Positions 6,422 to 12,561 of a stretch of 41,116 bases of DNA are shown piece by piece. Source of the DNA: Methylophaga sp. (GTDB lineage Bacteria; Pseudomonadota; Gammaproteobacteria; Nitrosococcales; Methylophagaceae); assembly GCA_007117275.1 (NCBI GenBank), contig SKGV01000074.1:1-41116 (forward strand), written 5' to 3'. A program made the position numbers and the translations under genes. Position 1 is the first letter of the stretch. Each line of letters starts with the position of its first letter. Below the pieces are notes generated by a model, which ran no database searches, had not been told where the DNA came from, and was given only the letters and a program-made list of their open reading frames with translations.

Positions 6422-7313
6422 AAGCCATCTGTTTTCAGAAGCACCTGAGGACTCCATTGCAGTCAATATCGGCTTTGTCGGCAACGCTATCACAAAAGAG
6501 CTGGTGACACCGCTGCTGTCCGGGCAGGGCTATCACTTCATCGTTCGCATCGATCAGAAAAAAGTGCCGAAAGATGTGCTCGTGCAAGCGCTGACAAAGC
6601 GTGTGGCTGAGCTAGAGTCGATGGGTGAGCGCAAAATCGGCAGAAAAGAGCGCTCCATTATCAGTGAAGACATCGCTATTGAGCTGATGAAAAAGGCGTT
6701 TTGGCACACTCGCAATATCCACTGCTTTTATCGCGATGGCCGCCTGTTTGTCAGCAACTGCCCAAGCAACTTGATTGACGCGACAATGCGCTTCCTGGTG
6801 CATGCCTGCGGTGAGTTACAAACTCAGACCCTGCATCTTTCTGAAGTCAAGCATGGACTGACTGCACGCATGGAAGACTATCTAAAAAATCTTGAAGACT
6901 CAGACTATCCGGCCTGCGGATTTGGGTCCTTACACCCAGCTGGAAAAATCAAGCTTGAGCTTAAGGATGAGATCACTAAAAAGGTCAGCTTTGACGTTGG
7001 TGAGATCGACTTCGACTACAGTGAAATCAAGAGCTTGCTGGACTCTAGCTACCAAGTCACCGCGCTTGAATTGACTGCTCCGAATCTCTGCACCTTCACT
7101 CTGAACGAAAAAGCCCAAGTCAGCGGCATCTGTTTTGACGGTGAAGAAGAAATGGTCGCAGAAATGCAGGGTGAGTCCGAAGACGGAACTGTTGACGGTG
7201 TTTATGTGTGGCGAAAAACTGCCGACTCGCGGGTTTATGCTTGCGAACACATCTGTCAGATCCTGCTCGAAATGTTCAAGCCAGAAGAGCCGGATCAGCA
7301 AGAAGCGGATTAA
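6348..7313 (+). CDS. rdgC: RdgC-family recombination-associated protein
   Basis: A 321-residue protein, near the 303 residues of E. coli RdgC. Family signatures are the charged GRKERSIISEDIAIELMKKAF region (residues about 97-122), the following RDGRLFVSNCPSNLIDATMRFL strand-helix unit, and the arrangement of beta-rich halves. RdgC is a ring-shaped DNA-binding protein that restrains RecA; in phages it may tilt recombination toward the phage Bet pathway. ATG 6348 has AGGAA seven bases upstream and lies inside the end of the clamp gene. It is followed by a UUCG-loop terminator. Confidence 0.85.
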   Translation: MNHLKKISTFSVTLPAYADFLKITESHLFSEAPEDSIAVNIGFVGNAITKELVTPLLSGQGYHFIVRIDQKKVPKDVLVQALTKRVAELESMGERKIGRKERSIISEDIAIELMKKAFWHTRNIHCFYRDGRLFVSNCPSNLIDATMRFLVHACGELQTQTLHLSEVKHGLTARMEDYLKNLEDSDYPACGFGSLHPAGKIKLELKDEITKKVSFDVGEIDFDYSEIKSLLDSSYQVTALELTAPNLCTFTLNEKAQVSGICFDGEEEMVAEMQGESEDGTVDGVYVWRKTADSRVYACEHICQILLEMFKPEEPDQQEAD

Positions 7314-7341
7314 CATCAAGCGCCAATATCTCTCGCTCTGT

Positions 7342-7363
7342 ACCGCCTTCGGGCGGTTTTTTT
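7342..7363 (+). terminator. Intrinsic terminator after rdgC
   Basis: ACCGCC, UUCG, GGCGGT (7342-7357), then a T-run to 7363. The next ribosome site (GGAG) starts eight bases later. Confidence 0.85.
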
Positions 7364-7377
7364 AATGCCTGGAGAAA

Positions 7378-8301
7378 ATGATGAACGCCATCACGCAAAC
7401 AACGATTACTCTGCAAATTCCAGCGATGCCACTGGCTGGCCAGCACATCTCTGTCGGCAATCACGTCATCTACACCAATCAAGATGATTGTGCGGCAACA
7501 GCTCGCATGATCGAGCTCACTGATCTCACTCAGCGCCAGCAGCAGCGCATTCACGACATGATGCAGCGCTTGGCCGAGGCCGAGGAGTGCAGCGCAACGC
7601 AAAGCGCAGTCAGCAGTGAAGAGTTGGTTAAGGCGCGAGCGCGAGCAGAGCTTTTTAAGATCAGCCTCGCTGAGCTAAAGCAAGAATTCAAAGTGATTGA
7701 AACCAAGGCACGGAAGGCCGAAGCGCTGGCAGCGCAAGAGACGCAGCGCGCCGAAAAGAAGTCCGATCGCGTGCAGAAGCTGCAAAAAGAAGTGAAGCAG
7801 CTCACTGGCCAAATCAGCATGCTGACAAAGCAGATCGAAGACCAGAAAAAGCGATTCAAGCGCGAGTATATCGATGAATCGAAGCCGACAGCTCAGGTCG
7901 GTGGCGGCCGCATTGTCGTGCAGCTGCACGGCGATCAGATCCACGTCCATGATCCGGCCTGCTGCTACCTCATCAGCAGTCAGCCGCTGCCAGATGAGAG
8001 CGATTTTGCGCCGGTATTCAAAGGCTATCCGTTTGAAGCTATGCTAGACCAGCATAAAGACCTCAAAGAAGCCATTGAGCACGCGATTAACGGGCTGGCC
8101 AAGGACTGGCGCAAAGCGAAAGAAAAAGTGTTGGTTGCTGATCTAGATGAAAAGCCGCAGCTGCTGCGGAAAGTATGGGATTCAGGTTTTATATTCGCGG
8201 CAGACCTTCGCGGCCAGCTAGATAAAGTTGCGGCACTGCCTGGTATTGGCTCGGCGTCAATCAAGCGGCTTGAATTGGCGCTCAATAAAGCAGGTCTTTG
8301 A
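7378..8301 (+). CDS. Coiled-coil protein with C-terminal helix-hairpin-helix
   Basis: A 307-residue protein I cannot assign to a named family. Residues 1-45 are beta-type, residues about 55-165 form a long coiled coil rich in A, E, K and Q, residues 170-210 are again beta-like with a His/Cys cluster (HVHDPACCY), and the C-terminus ends in LPGIGSASIKRLELAL, a helix-hairpin-helix of the kind that grips the DNA backbone. Start is ATGATG at 7378 with GGAG five bases upstream. It sits between rdgC and ssb, each bounded by terminators, so a DNA-binding role in recombination or replication is likely but inferred. Confidence 0.7.
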   Translation: MMNAITQTTITLQIPAMPLAGQHISVGNHVIYTNQDDCAATARMIELTDLTQRQQQRIHDMMQRLAEAEECSATQSAVSSEELVKARARAELFKISLAELKQEFKVIETKARKAEALAAQETQRAEKKSDRVQKLQKEVKQLTGQISMLTKQIEDQKKRFKREYIDESKPTAQVGGGRIVVQLHGDQIHVHDPACCYLISSQPLPDESDFAPVFKGYPFEAMLDQHKDLKEAIEHAINGLAKDWRKAKEKVLVADLDEKPQLLRKVWDSGFIFAADLRGQLDKVAALPGIGSASIKRLELALNKAGL

Positions 8302-8320
8302 TCTGCACATCTTTTTGAAG

Positions 8321-8342
8321 CCGCCCAAAAGGGCGGTTTTTT
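8321..8342 (+). terminator. Intrinsic terminator before ssb
   Basis: CCGCCC (8321-8326), AAAA loop, GGGCGG (8331-8336), six T. It lies 24 bases before the ssb start codon. Confidence 0.85.
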
Positions 8343-8366
8343 ATACCCCTATCCCAAGGAGCTGTC

Positions 8367-8744
8367 ATGGCACGCGGAGTGAACAAGGTGATTTTGGTGG
8401 GCAATCTGGGCAATGATCCAGATATCCGTTACACCCAGAATCAGAAGCAGGTGGCGAACTTGAGTGTTGCCACCAGTGAGCAGTGGACAGACAAAAACAC
8501 CGGCCAAAAGCAAGAGCGGGTCGAATGGCACAAGGTAGTGATGTTTGACCGTCTGGCTGAAATTGCAGGCCAATACCTGAAAAAGGGCAGCAAGGTCTAT
8601 ATCGAAGGCAAGCTGCAAACCCGCAAATGGCAGAACCAGCAGGGCCAAGATCAGTACACCACTGAGATTGTGGCCAATGAGATGCAGATGCTGGATGGCA
8701 GCACCAGTCAGAGCCAGCAGCAAGGCTATCAGCAGCCTCAATAG
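8367..8744 (+). CDS. ssb: Single-stranded DNA-binding protein, tail cut by an amber codon
   Basis: A 125-residue SSB. Residues 1-110 are the OB fold (start MARGVNKVILVGNLGNDPD, then YIEGKLQTRKWQ), followed by a Gln-rich tail. It coats single strands and should partner the annealase and exonuclease of the operon. ATG 8367 follows AAGGAG. The tail stops at TAG 8742-8744, yet the same frame continues for 19 codons of the same Q/Y/G-rich composition to a second TAG at 8802-8804. Neither form ends in the acidic DDIPF tip by which bacterial SSBs recruit partners. Confidence 0.93.
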   Translation: MARGVNKVILVGNLGNDPDIRYTQNQKQVANLSVATSEQWTDKNTGQKQERVEWHKVVMFDRLAEIAGQYLKKGSKVYIEGKLQTRKWQNQQGQDQYTTEIVANEMQMLDGSTSQSQQQGYQQPQ

Positions 8745-8818
8745 AGTTACGGTCAGCCAGCGCAGCAGCAGGGTGGCTACCAGCAACAGTACGCACGCCC
8801 TTAGCTCAGGAGGCATAT

Positions 8819-8998
8819 GTGATCCACCTTTCTCTTGTAGTGCTTCTTTTTGTTGCGTATTTCGGGGCTTACGCAGCGATCCACTGGTTTGTGATTGGTG
8901 CAATATCAAGCAAAGCAATAGAGCGCGCCGTTCTGGCTTTCGCTCCCTTTGTCGTGATTGCGCCTTGGATTTACGTTTGGAAAAAAATATTGGGGTGA
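8819..8998 (+). CDS. Small two-span membrane protein
   Basis: A 59-residue protein beginning with GTG 8819, with a perfect CAGGAGG five bases upstream. Two hydrophobic segments are clear (residues about 3-20 and 34-53), separated by a short polar loop, and the C-terminus is basic (WKKILG). Too small and too far from the lysis genes to be called a holin with confidence. It could be a superinfection-exclusion or membrane-modifying peptide. The ATG two bases upstream is followed at once by a stop and cannot be the start. Confidence 0.65.
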   Translation: MIHLSLVVLLFVAYFGAYAAIHWFVIGAISSKAIERAVLAFAPFVVIAPWIYVWKKILG

Positions 8999-9001
8999 GG
9001 T

Positions 9002-9190
9002 ATGGAGCCAGAAACCGGGACCCTATGGATACACAAAGCGCGCGGCCATCTCTGCATAGTGGAGTACACGCTGCGCGTGCGCAGAACAAGAATGGTCGCT
9101 TACAGAGCTCCAGCGCAAGGCGTGAGCGACACATGCAGACTGGCGACTGTCAGCGAATTTTTGAACCGATTTGAGAGGTTGGCGGCGTGA
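9002..9190 (+). CDS. Hypothetical small basic protein
   Basis: A 62-residue Arg-rich protein (start MEPETGTLWIHKARGH) with no recognised family. The start ATG lies four bases after the preceding stop, behind a GGGGTGAGG purine tract. Its end overlaps the start of the next gene by four bases, so it is part of a tightly coupled series. Confidence 0.55.
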   Translation: MEPETGTLWIHKARGHLCIVEYTLRVRRTRMVAYRAPAQGVSDTCRLATVSEFLNRFERLAA

Positions 9191-9936
9191 GCGAAATCAA
9201 AAGCAGCATGACAGATCTGGAGTGGTTGGCGCGCAATGTGGATAAAGTGCCTAATGGCATGCGAGTCATGAGACGTGTTGCGCAAGCAACGGTCTTTAGT
9301 GACGACCCGCATAAGCGCTGCTGGTCGGGATGGTTCACGGTTGCCGAATGGCAAGCCGAGCGCGAGCGCTTGCAGAATAAGCCCAGCTGGAGCGACGCAC
9401 CGGATTGGGCGCGGTGGCGGGCGCAGGATTCCAGCGGCATCTGGGGGTGGCATGATGCAAAGCCGGACCCAGACCACCGGCTATGGGTTTGCATGGGCGA
9501 AAAGGCAGATTTTGCAGGTGAGAGTGAAGTCCTTGGTGATTGGCGCGACACGCTGGAATATCGGCCTGAACCAGAGCGCCAGCATCCGGCTGCAGCAGTG
9601 GCTCTAGTGCCAGAGTTAAACTCTACGCAATTTAAACCAGGCATTGAGCGGCATCCTGAGGACGATCTGCCTAACAAGCTAAGTCCTGTGCCAATGCACG
9701 AGCTTTATCCTAATTATTACATGGATTGCCGCCACCTCGACAGCATCGATGTTTACGGCGTGCACGATCTTTTCGGCGTGAAAGATGAAAGCGGATGCCT
9801 TCAGCACGCAGGCAAGAAGATACTGCTATCAGGCCAGCGGAACGGCGGCAAAAGCCTCTATCAGGATATCAAAGAGGCCCGCGACACGCTTACCCGAAAA
9901 CTGCAACTGATGGAGCAAAACAATGAAGCCAGTTAG
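9187..9936 (+). CDS. Hypothetical protein with W-rich N part and DUF3310-like C part
   Basis: A 249-residue protein. The first 125 residues are rich in Trp (SGWFTVAEW, WARWRAQD, IWGWHD) and resemble small phage proteins of unknown role. The last 70 residues (YYMDCRHLDSIDVYGVHDLF, then KKILLSGQRNGGKSLYQDIKEAR) resemble the DUF3310 family found beside phage replication genes and sometimes labelled nucleotide kinase without proof. The start is GTG 9187, coupled to the preceding stop. The fold assignment is tentative; the function is unknown. Confidence 0.55.
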   Translation: MSEIKSSMTDLEWLARNVDKVPNGMRVMRRVAQATVFSDDPHKRCWSGWFTVAEWQAERERLQNKPSWSDAPDWARWRAQDSSGIWGWHDAKPDPDHRLWVCMGEKADFAGESEVLGDWRDTLEYRPEPERQHPAAAVALVPELNSTQFKPGIERHPEDDLPNKLSPVPMHELYPNYYMDCRHLDSIDVYGVHDLFGVKDESGCLQHAGKKILLSGQRNGGKSLYQDIKEARDTLTRKLQLMEQNNEAS

Positions 9937-10225
9937 CGATGATGCCGAGGCTTGGTATCCGCCGAGCGATGCAGCCTTGTCTCTTGAAAGAATCAGATCC
10001 GAAAGAGATCACTACAAAAGAATGGCGGCTGAAATGGCCGAGCTTGATGCGGCAAGGCGCAGCGCTGCTCCTTTAATTGGAATTGATAGGCAAAGAATCC
10101 AGCAGCTGGCTTTAAAGGCTGGGTTCACGCTCAAAAAGCAAGAAAGCGGGGGTTATGACCTGAGCCCCTGTATCTATGATCTTGCAGAGCGAATCAGCAG
10201 AGAGCTTCAAGGGAGGTTCAAGTGA
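9923..10225 (+). CDS. Hypothetical protein
   Basis: A 100-residue protein. A coiled-coil-like N half (LERIRSERDHYKRMAAEMAEL) is followed by a polar C half. It starts at ATG 9923 inside the end of the preceding gene with GGAG seven bases upstream, and overlaps the next small ORF. No family recognised. Confidence 0.6.
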   Translation: MKPVSDDAEAWYPPSDAALSLERIRSERDHYKRMAAEMAELDAARRSAAPLIGIDRQRIQQLALKAGFTLKKQESGGYDLSPCIYDLAERISRELQGRFK

Positions 10226-10335
10226 AAAAGCTATCTGAAACATTGCGCCAGATTCATGTTCAGCTGGGGATTGAGATTCATAGGTGGCGTTATATCACGC
10301 GAGAAGACACGATATTTTTTAAGTATCAAAGATAA
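10222..10335 (+). CDS. Hypothetical 37-residue peptide
   Basis: Starts at GTG 10222 with an excellent GGGAGG five bases upstream, and overlaps the preceding stop. The peptide (start MKKLSETLRQIHVQ if GTG is read as Met) is basic and helical. Only the ribosome site and coupling support it. Confidence 0.45.
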   Translation: MKKLSETLRQIHVQLGIEIHRWRYITREDTIFFKYQR

Positions 10336-10376
10336 ACAAGAATCCTAGGAGATCGAGATGAGTGCAGGAGGGCTGG

Positions 10377-10628
10377 ATGCAAAAGCTAAAAATTGGTGAC
10401 CATGTGAGATTTATTGGGCAGAGCTGGGGATATAAAAACCCCGTTCTTTTGATGCTTGTAAACAGAACTGGAGTAATAGAGTCAATATCCGACAAAGCAG
10501 AAGCGGACTGGTTTGTAAGAATGGACGAAGGAGTTATTGATATTGATGCAAAATCAAAAGTGCTGGGAAAGATTGAGCCGCATGAGGCTGATAATTTTGA
10601 GTCTCGTGAAGTGTGCGAGCAGGTATAA
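10377..10628 (+). CDS. Hypothetical small beta-barrel-like protein
   Basis: An 83-residue protein starting MQKLKIGDHVRFIG, with a following TGVIESI and WFVRMDEG: the spacing of a small SH3/KOW-like barrel. ATG 10377 is preferred because GGAGGG lies four bases upstream; a GTG at 10362 precedes that site. Its TAA stop (10626-10628) is part of the first attC-like repeat, as in integron cassettes. No left boundary repeat was found, so it may be a former cassette whose other end has decayed, or phage sequence. Confidence 0.6.
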   Translation: MQKLKIGDHVRFIGQSWGYKNPVLLMLVNRTGVIESISDKAEADWFVRMDEGVIDIDAKSKVLGKIEPHEADNFESREVCEQV

Positions 10629-10670
10629 CGCCGCAATCAACGGCCTGTCCGTTGCATTGCTTTGTTATTT
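10623..10670 (+). repeat. attC-like palindromic repeat 1
   Basis: R'' box GTATAAC (10623-10629), spacer GCCGCAA, L'' TCAACGG (10637-10643), loop CCTGT, L' CCGTTGCA (10649-10656, one extrahelical base), spacer TTGCTTT, R' GTTATTT (10664-10670). Relative to copies 2 and 3 the L stem changes CGC/GCG to CGG/CCG, a compensatory change that keeps pairing. The preceding ORF's TAA lies in R''. Confidence 0.75.
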
Positions 10671-10701
10671 GATGGATTAAGAAAATTGAGAGGTGAGGGT
10701 T

Positions 10702-10941
10702 ATGGGCGAAGAGCGAAAAACCAAGGAATTGGCCGAGAAGGCGAAGCAGGTCAGTATTCCAGAATGGGCAACTCACGTTGCAGTTAGGACTGACGGCAGT
10801 AAATCCGAGCCTTGCGCGTGGATGGAAAAAGCCAATGATTATGTAGACGAAGACCCTAGACAGCTAAAAGATGGTATGTGGGCTGGGGGATATAAATCCT
10901 ACTACTGGGTGTTCTTTGATCGCGCAGAGTTAGCCAAATAA
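10702..10941 (+). CDS. Cassette ORF 1, hypothetical
   Basis: A 79-residue protein starting MGEERKTKELAEKAKQ. A charged N-terminal helix is followed by IPEWATHVAVRTDGS and a C-terminal YYWVFFDRAELAK strand. ATG 10702 is preceded by GAGAGGTGAGGG. It occupies the first complete cassette-like unit and its TAA stop (10939-10941) is inside the AAATAAC of repeat 2. No family recognised; unknown small proteins are the usual cargo of integron cassettes. Confidence 0.7.
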   Translation: MGEERKTKELAEKAKQVSIPEWATHVAVRTDGSKSEPCAWMEKANDYVDEDPRQLKDGMWAGGYKSYYWVFFDRAELAK

Positions 10942-10987
10942 CGCCGCAATCAACGCCCGTTAGGTGCGTTGCATTGCTTTGTTATTT
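10936..10987 (+). repeat. attC-like palindromic repeat 2
   Basis: R'' AAATAAC (10936-10942) is the exact reverse complement of R' GTTATTT (10981-10987). Between them: spacer GCCGCAA, L'' TCAACGC (10950-10956), terminal loop CCGTTAGGT, L' GCGTTGCA (10966-10973) with one extrahelical C (G on the bottom strand), spacer TTGCTTT. This is the best-preserved copy. Confidence 0.78.
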
Positions 10988-11023
10988 GAACGAAACATTA
11001 ACGAAGACCACGAGGTAGATGCT

Positions 11024-11293
11024 ATGAGCGATTTTGCAAAACTTTTCCAGAGCGAAAAGTATGGGCAACTGGTTGTGATTATGCAGGGATCAGACGATGG
11101 CTGTCCGGAGCTGAGGATCTTTATGCAACCTTCTGGGTACGGTGTGTGCTCTATGGGCTTGCAGTACGAAGATTCTGATAGCGGATGGGATAAGTGTGAA
11201 GCCAATTTCGAGAAGGCGGATCTGGCGTGGGCGGAACGGACGGTGCAGCCGACGCTTGATTACATCGCATCTGCTAACGCGCAAGAAGAATAA
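11024..11293 (+). CDS. Cassette ORF 2, hypothetical
   Basis: An 89-residue acidic protein starting MSDFAKLFQSEKYGQL. It alternates strands (LVVIMQG, ELRIFMQPSG) with a C-terminal helix (ADLAWAERTVQPTLDYI). ATG 11024 has GAGG eight bases upstream. It fills the second cassette-like unit; its TAA stop (11291-11293) lies inside repeat 3. The fold and acidic character are those of many cassette-borne immunity or adaptor proteins, but no family is recognised. Confidence 0.7.
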   Translation: MSDFAKLFQSEKYGQLVVIMQGSDDGCPELRIFMQPSGYGVCSMGLQYEDSDSGWDKCEANFEKADLAWAERTVQPTLDYIASANAQEE

Positions 11294-11338
11294 CGCCGCA
11301 ATCAACGCCCGCAGGCGCGTTGCATTGCTTTGTTATTT
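11288..11338 (+). repeat. attC-like palindromic repeat 3
   Basis: R'' GAATAAC (11288-11294), spacer GCCGCAA, L'' TCAACGC (11302-11308), loop CCGCAGGC, L' GCGTTGCA (11317-11324), spacer TTGCTTT, R' GTTATTT (11332-11338). Boxes and spacers match copy 2; only the terminal loop and the first R'' base differ, as expected of sites in one array. Confidence 0.76.
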
Positions 11339-11354
11339 GGCTCTGGAGGCGAGA

Positions 11355-11645
11355 GTGGAGCACATAAGAGAAGCATTAAATGCAGTTCTGGAGCGTGCAG
11401 CATCTCTAACAGATGATCAGCTGCAAGCCGAGTTTGACTCTTGTAGGGGCGGGGCCGTTGCTTATGCCGTGAAAGGGATGTGGAACACTCCGAGACATAT
11501 TTGGATTGTGATGTGTTCCGACCATGAGGCCAGCTGGCCTATTGCGGCATTTTGGGATGAGAATAACGCACATAATCATGCCAAGAGCAGAAGGCTACTC
11601 CCTAATGAGATCAGTTGTGAAGTGATGCCGATGAGAGTGTTTTGA
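11355..11645 (+). CDS. Cassette ORF 3, hypothetical
   Basis: A 96-residue protein starting at GTG 11355 with GGAGG five bases upstream. An N-terminal helix (LNAVLERAASLTDDQL) precedes a mixed domain with IWIVMCSDHEASWPIAAFWDENNAHNH. It follows repeat 3 in the position of a third cassette. After its TGA only an AAATAAC remains of a possible fourth repeat before the hairpin that ends the operon. Last gene of the rightward operon; no family recognised. Confidence 0.65.
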   Translation: MEHIREALNAVLERAASLTDDQLQAEFDSCRGGAVAYAVKGMWNTPRHIWIVMCSDHEASWPIAAFWDENNAHNHAKSRRLLPNEISCEVMPMRVF

Positions 11646-11660
11646 ACAAATAACATTGAG

Positions 11661-11694
11661 ATAGCGTGCCTGCCTACTATTCAGGCACGACTAT
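11661..11694. terminator. Hairpin between convergent operons
   Basis: ATAG-CGTGCCTG (11661-11672) pairs with CAGGCACG-a-CTAT (11682-11694), loop CCTACTATT. The tails are only moderately T-rich on either strand. It separates the ends of the rightward accessory operon and the leftward late operon and probably stops both. Confidence 0.65.
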
Positions 11695-11708
11695 CATTTC
11701 ATCAGCGA

Positions 11709-11957
11709 TCAAAAATAATTATCGAGAGCCTGTTCGACTTTAGTTCTCAGAGTTGATTCTGTTTCTTTTTTCAGTGCCTCAATCCCGCTGCTCTTAATGC
11801 TATCCAGCGCCACGCGCATCTTATCCTGATCTTCGAGGCCAGACTGCTCCGCGACTTCAATTCCGCGCTTGATCTCTGCTGCAAGAGCTTTGTCCATTGC
11901 TGTTCGCAGCAGGAATTTGGCCAGTTCGAAAGCCAGCACTTTTAGAAAACTTGTCAT
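11709..11957 (-). CDS. Hypothetical last gene of the lysis cassette
   Basis: An 82-residue helical protein starting MTSFLKVLAFELAKFLL. The first 17 residues are moderately hydrophobic and amphipathic, and the rest is charged helix (EIKRGIEVAEQSG, IEALKKETEST). The start ATG overlaps the endolysin stop (ATGA). In this position spanins or lysis accessories are common, but there is neither a clear transmembrane anchor nor a lipobox, so no spanin call is made. Confidence 0.6.
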   Translation of the reverse strand: MTSFLKVLAFELAKFLLRTAMDKALAAEIKRGIEVAEQSGLEDQDKMRVALDSIKSSGIEALKKETESTLRTKVEQALDNYF

Positions 11958-12367
11958 TGTGTTACCTCTTTGATTTTAAAATCCTGCGCCCAAGTTGATA
12001 CATCAAAGCACGGGCACTGCTTCTCCGAAACCTGATTATGCCCGATCACTTTAGCACCCTGATGCTGGCAAAGGAGCGTCCCAACCAACCCTTCAAGCGT
12101 ACGCCATTGAGCAGCCGTGAAAGTTGCGCCCTCTGTGCCGCCTACCATGCAAATTCCAAGGCTGTTATGGTTGTGGCCTCTAGCGTGAGCACCTTGCTCA
12201 TTGTCGTTCCTGCCCTTTTCCAGAGTGCCATCCAAACGAATCACATAGTGATAGCCAATATCACGCCAGCCGTTGCCCTCAACATGCCAGCGGCGAATCT
12301 CCTCTGCTGAAACATCGCGCCCCGCAGGAGTATCCGAGCAATGAATTATTAGCTGTTCGACTATCAT
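11954..12367 (-). CDS. Endolysin: N-acetylmuramoyl-L-alanine amidase (T7 lysozyme-like)
   Basis: A 137-residue single-domain amidase of the Amidase_2/PGRP fold. Visible residues match T7 lysozyme: zinc ligands H9 (IIHCSDTP), H110 (IGHNQVS) and C118 (KQCPCFD), and catalytic Y39 (IGYHYVI) and K116. HARGHNHNSLGICMVGG is the family core. There is no signal peptide, so it should be released by the holin encoded two genes upstream and cut the amide bond between MurNAc and the stem peptide. It overlaps both neighbours by four bases. T7 lysozyme also inhibits its RNA polymerase; there is no such polymerase here. Confidence 0.93.
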   Translation of the reverse strand: MIVEQLIIHCSDTPAGRDVSAEEIRRWHVEGNGWRDIGYHYVIRLDGTLEKGRNDNEQGAHARGHNHNSLGICMVGGTEGATFTAAQWRTLEGLVGTLLCQHQGAKVIGHNQVSEKQCPCFDVSTWAQDFKIKEVTQ

Positions 12368-12561
12368 TCAACCCACCTCTTTACGCCACCATTTGCAGAG
12401 CACACGCCGCGCCCGCGCTCTGCTGTTGTATAGCGCCCGTTATTGCACTCAGCAGTGACACCGATTAAACGCCGCTCGATCGACTGCTCTTTAAGAATCA
12501 GCGCAGCGACTAGCGCACACGCCACCACTACAATAAAAGATGAAGCTAAAAACTTTCTCAT
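12364..12561 (-). CDS. Membrane-anchored DUF3761 protein in the lysis cassette
   Basis: A 65-residue protein. A basic N-terminus and hydrophobic segment (residues about 6-23, SSFIVVVACALVAALIL) form a signal anchor or signal peptide. The C-terminal half (TAECNNGRYTTAERGRGVCSANGGVKRWV) matches the DUF3761 pattern with two conserved cysteines. DUF3761 proteins are usually exported and their function is unknown. It lies between holin and endolysin with 4-base overlaps on both sides, so a periplasmic role in lysis is a reasonable inference. Confidence 0.75.
   Translation of the reverse strand: MRKFLASSFIVVVACALVAALILKEQSIERRLIGVTAECNNGRYTTAERGRGVCSANGGVKRWVE

Larger units (their letters stand above)
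10623..11654 (+). mobile_element. Putative integron cassette array without integrase (CALIN-like)
   Basis: Three near-identical palindromes with attC architecture (10623-10670, 10936-10987, 11288-11338) separate single small ORFs. With crossover between G and TT of each R' box the units are 10665-10981 (317 bp) and 10982-11332 (351 bp), typical cassette sizes, each holding one ORF that stops inside the next repeat. A lone AAATAAC at 11648-11654 after the fourth ORF may be the remnant of another site. No tyrosine recombinase of the IntI type is encoded, so any movement would need a host integron integrase. Confidence 0.65.

Noticed and set aside
8742..8804. Genome-wide reassignment of TAG as a sense codon
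   Set aside because: Only ssb shows an in-frame TAG followed by sensible sequence; other genes end in or avoid TAG normally, and the only tRNA is Arg(UCU), not a suppressor.
10623..11338. CRISPR array
   Set aside because: The repeats are about 50 bp, palindromic, and spaced by ORF-sized units of about 300 bp; there are no cas genes.
10623..11338. Ordinary rho-independent terminators between small genes
   Set aside because: The hairpins lack T-runs, are nearly identical to each other including unpaired spacers, and carry extrahelical bases in the same place. Other terminators in this operon look different.
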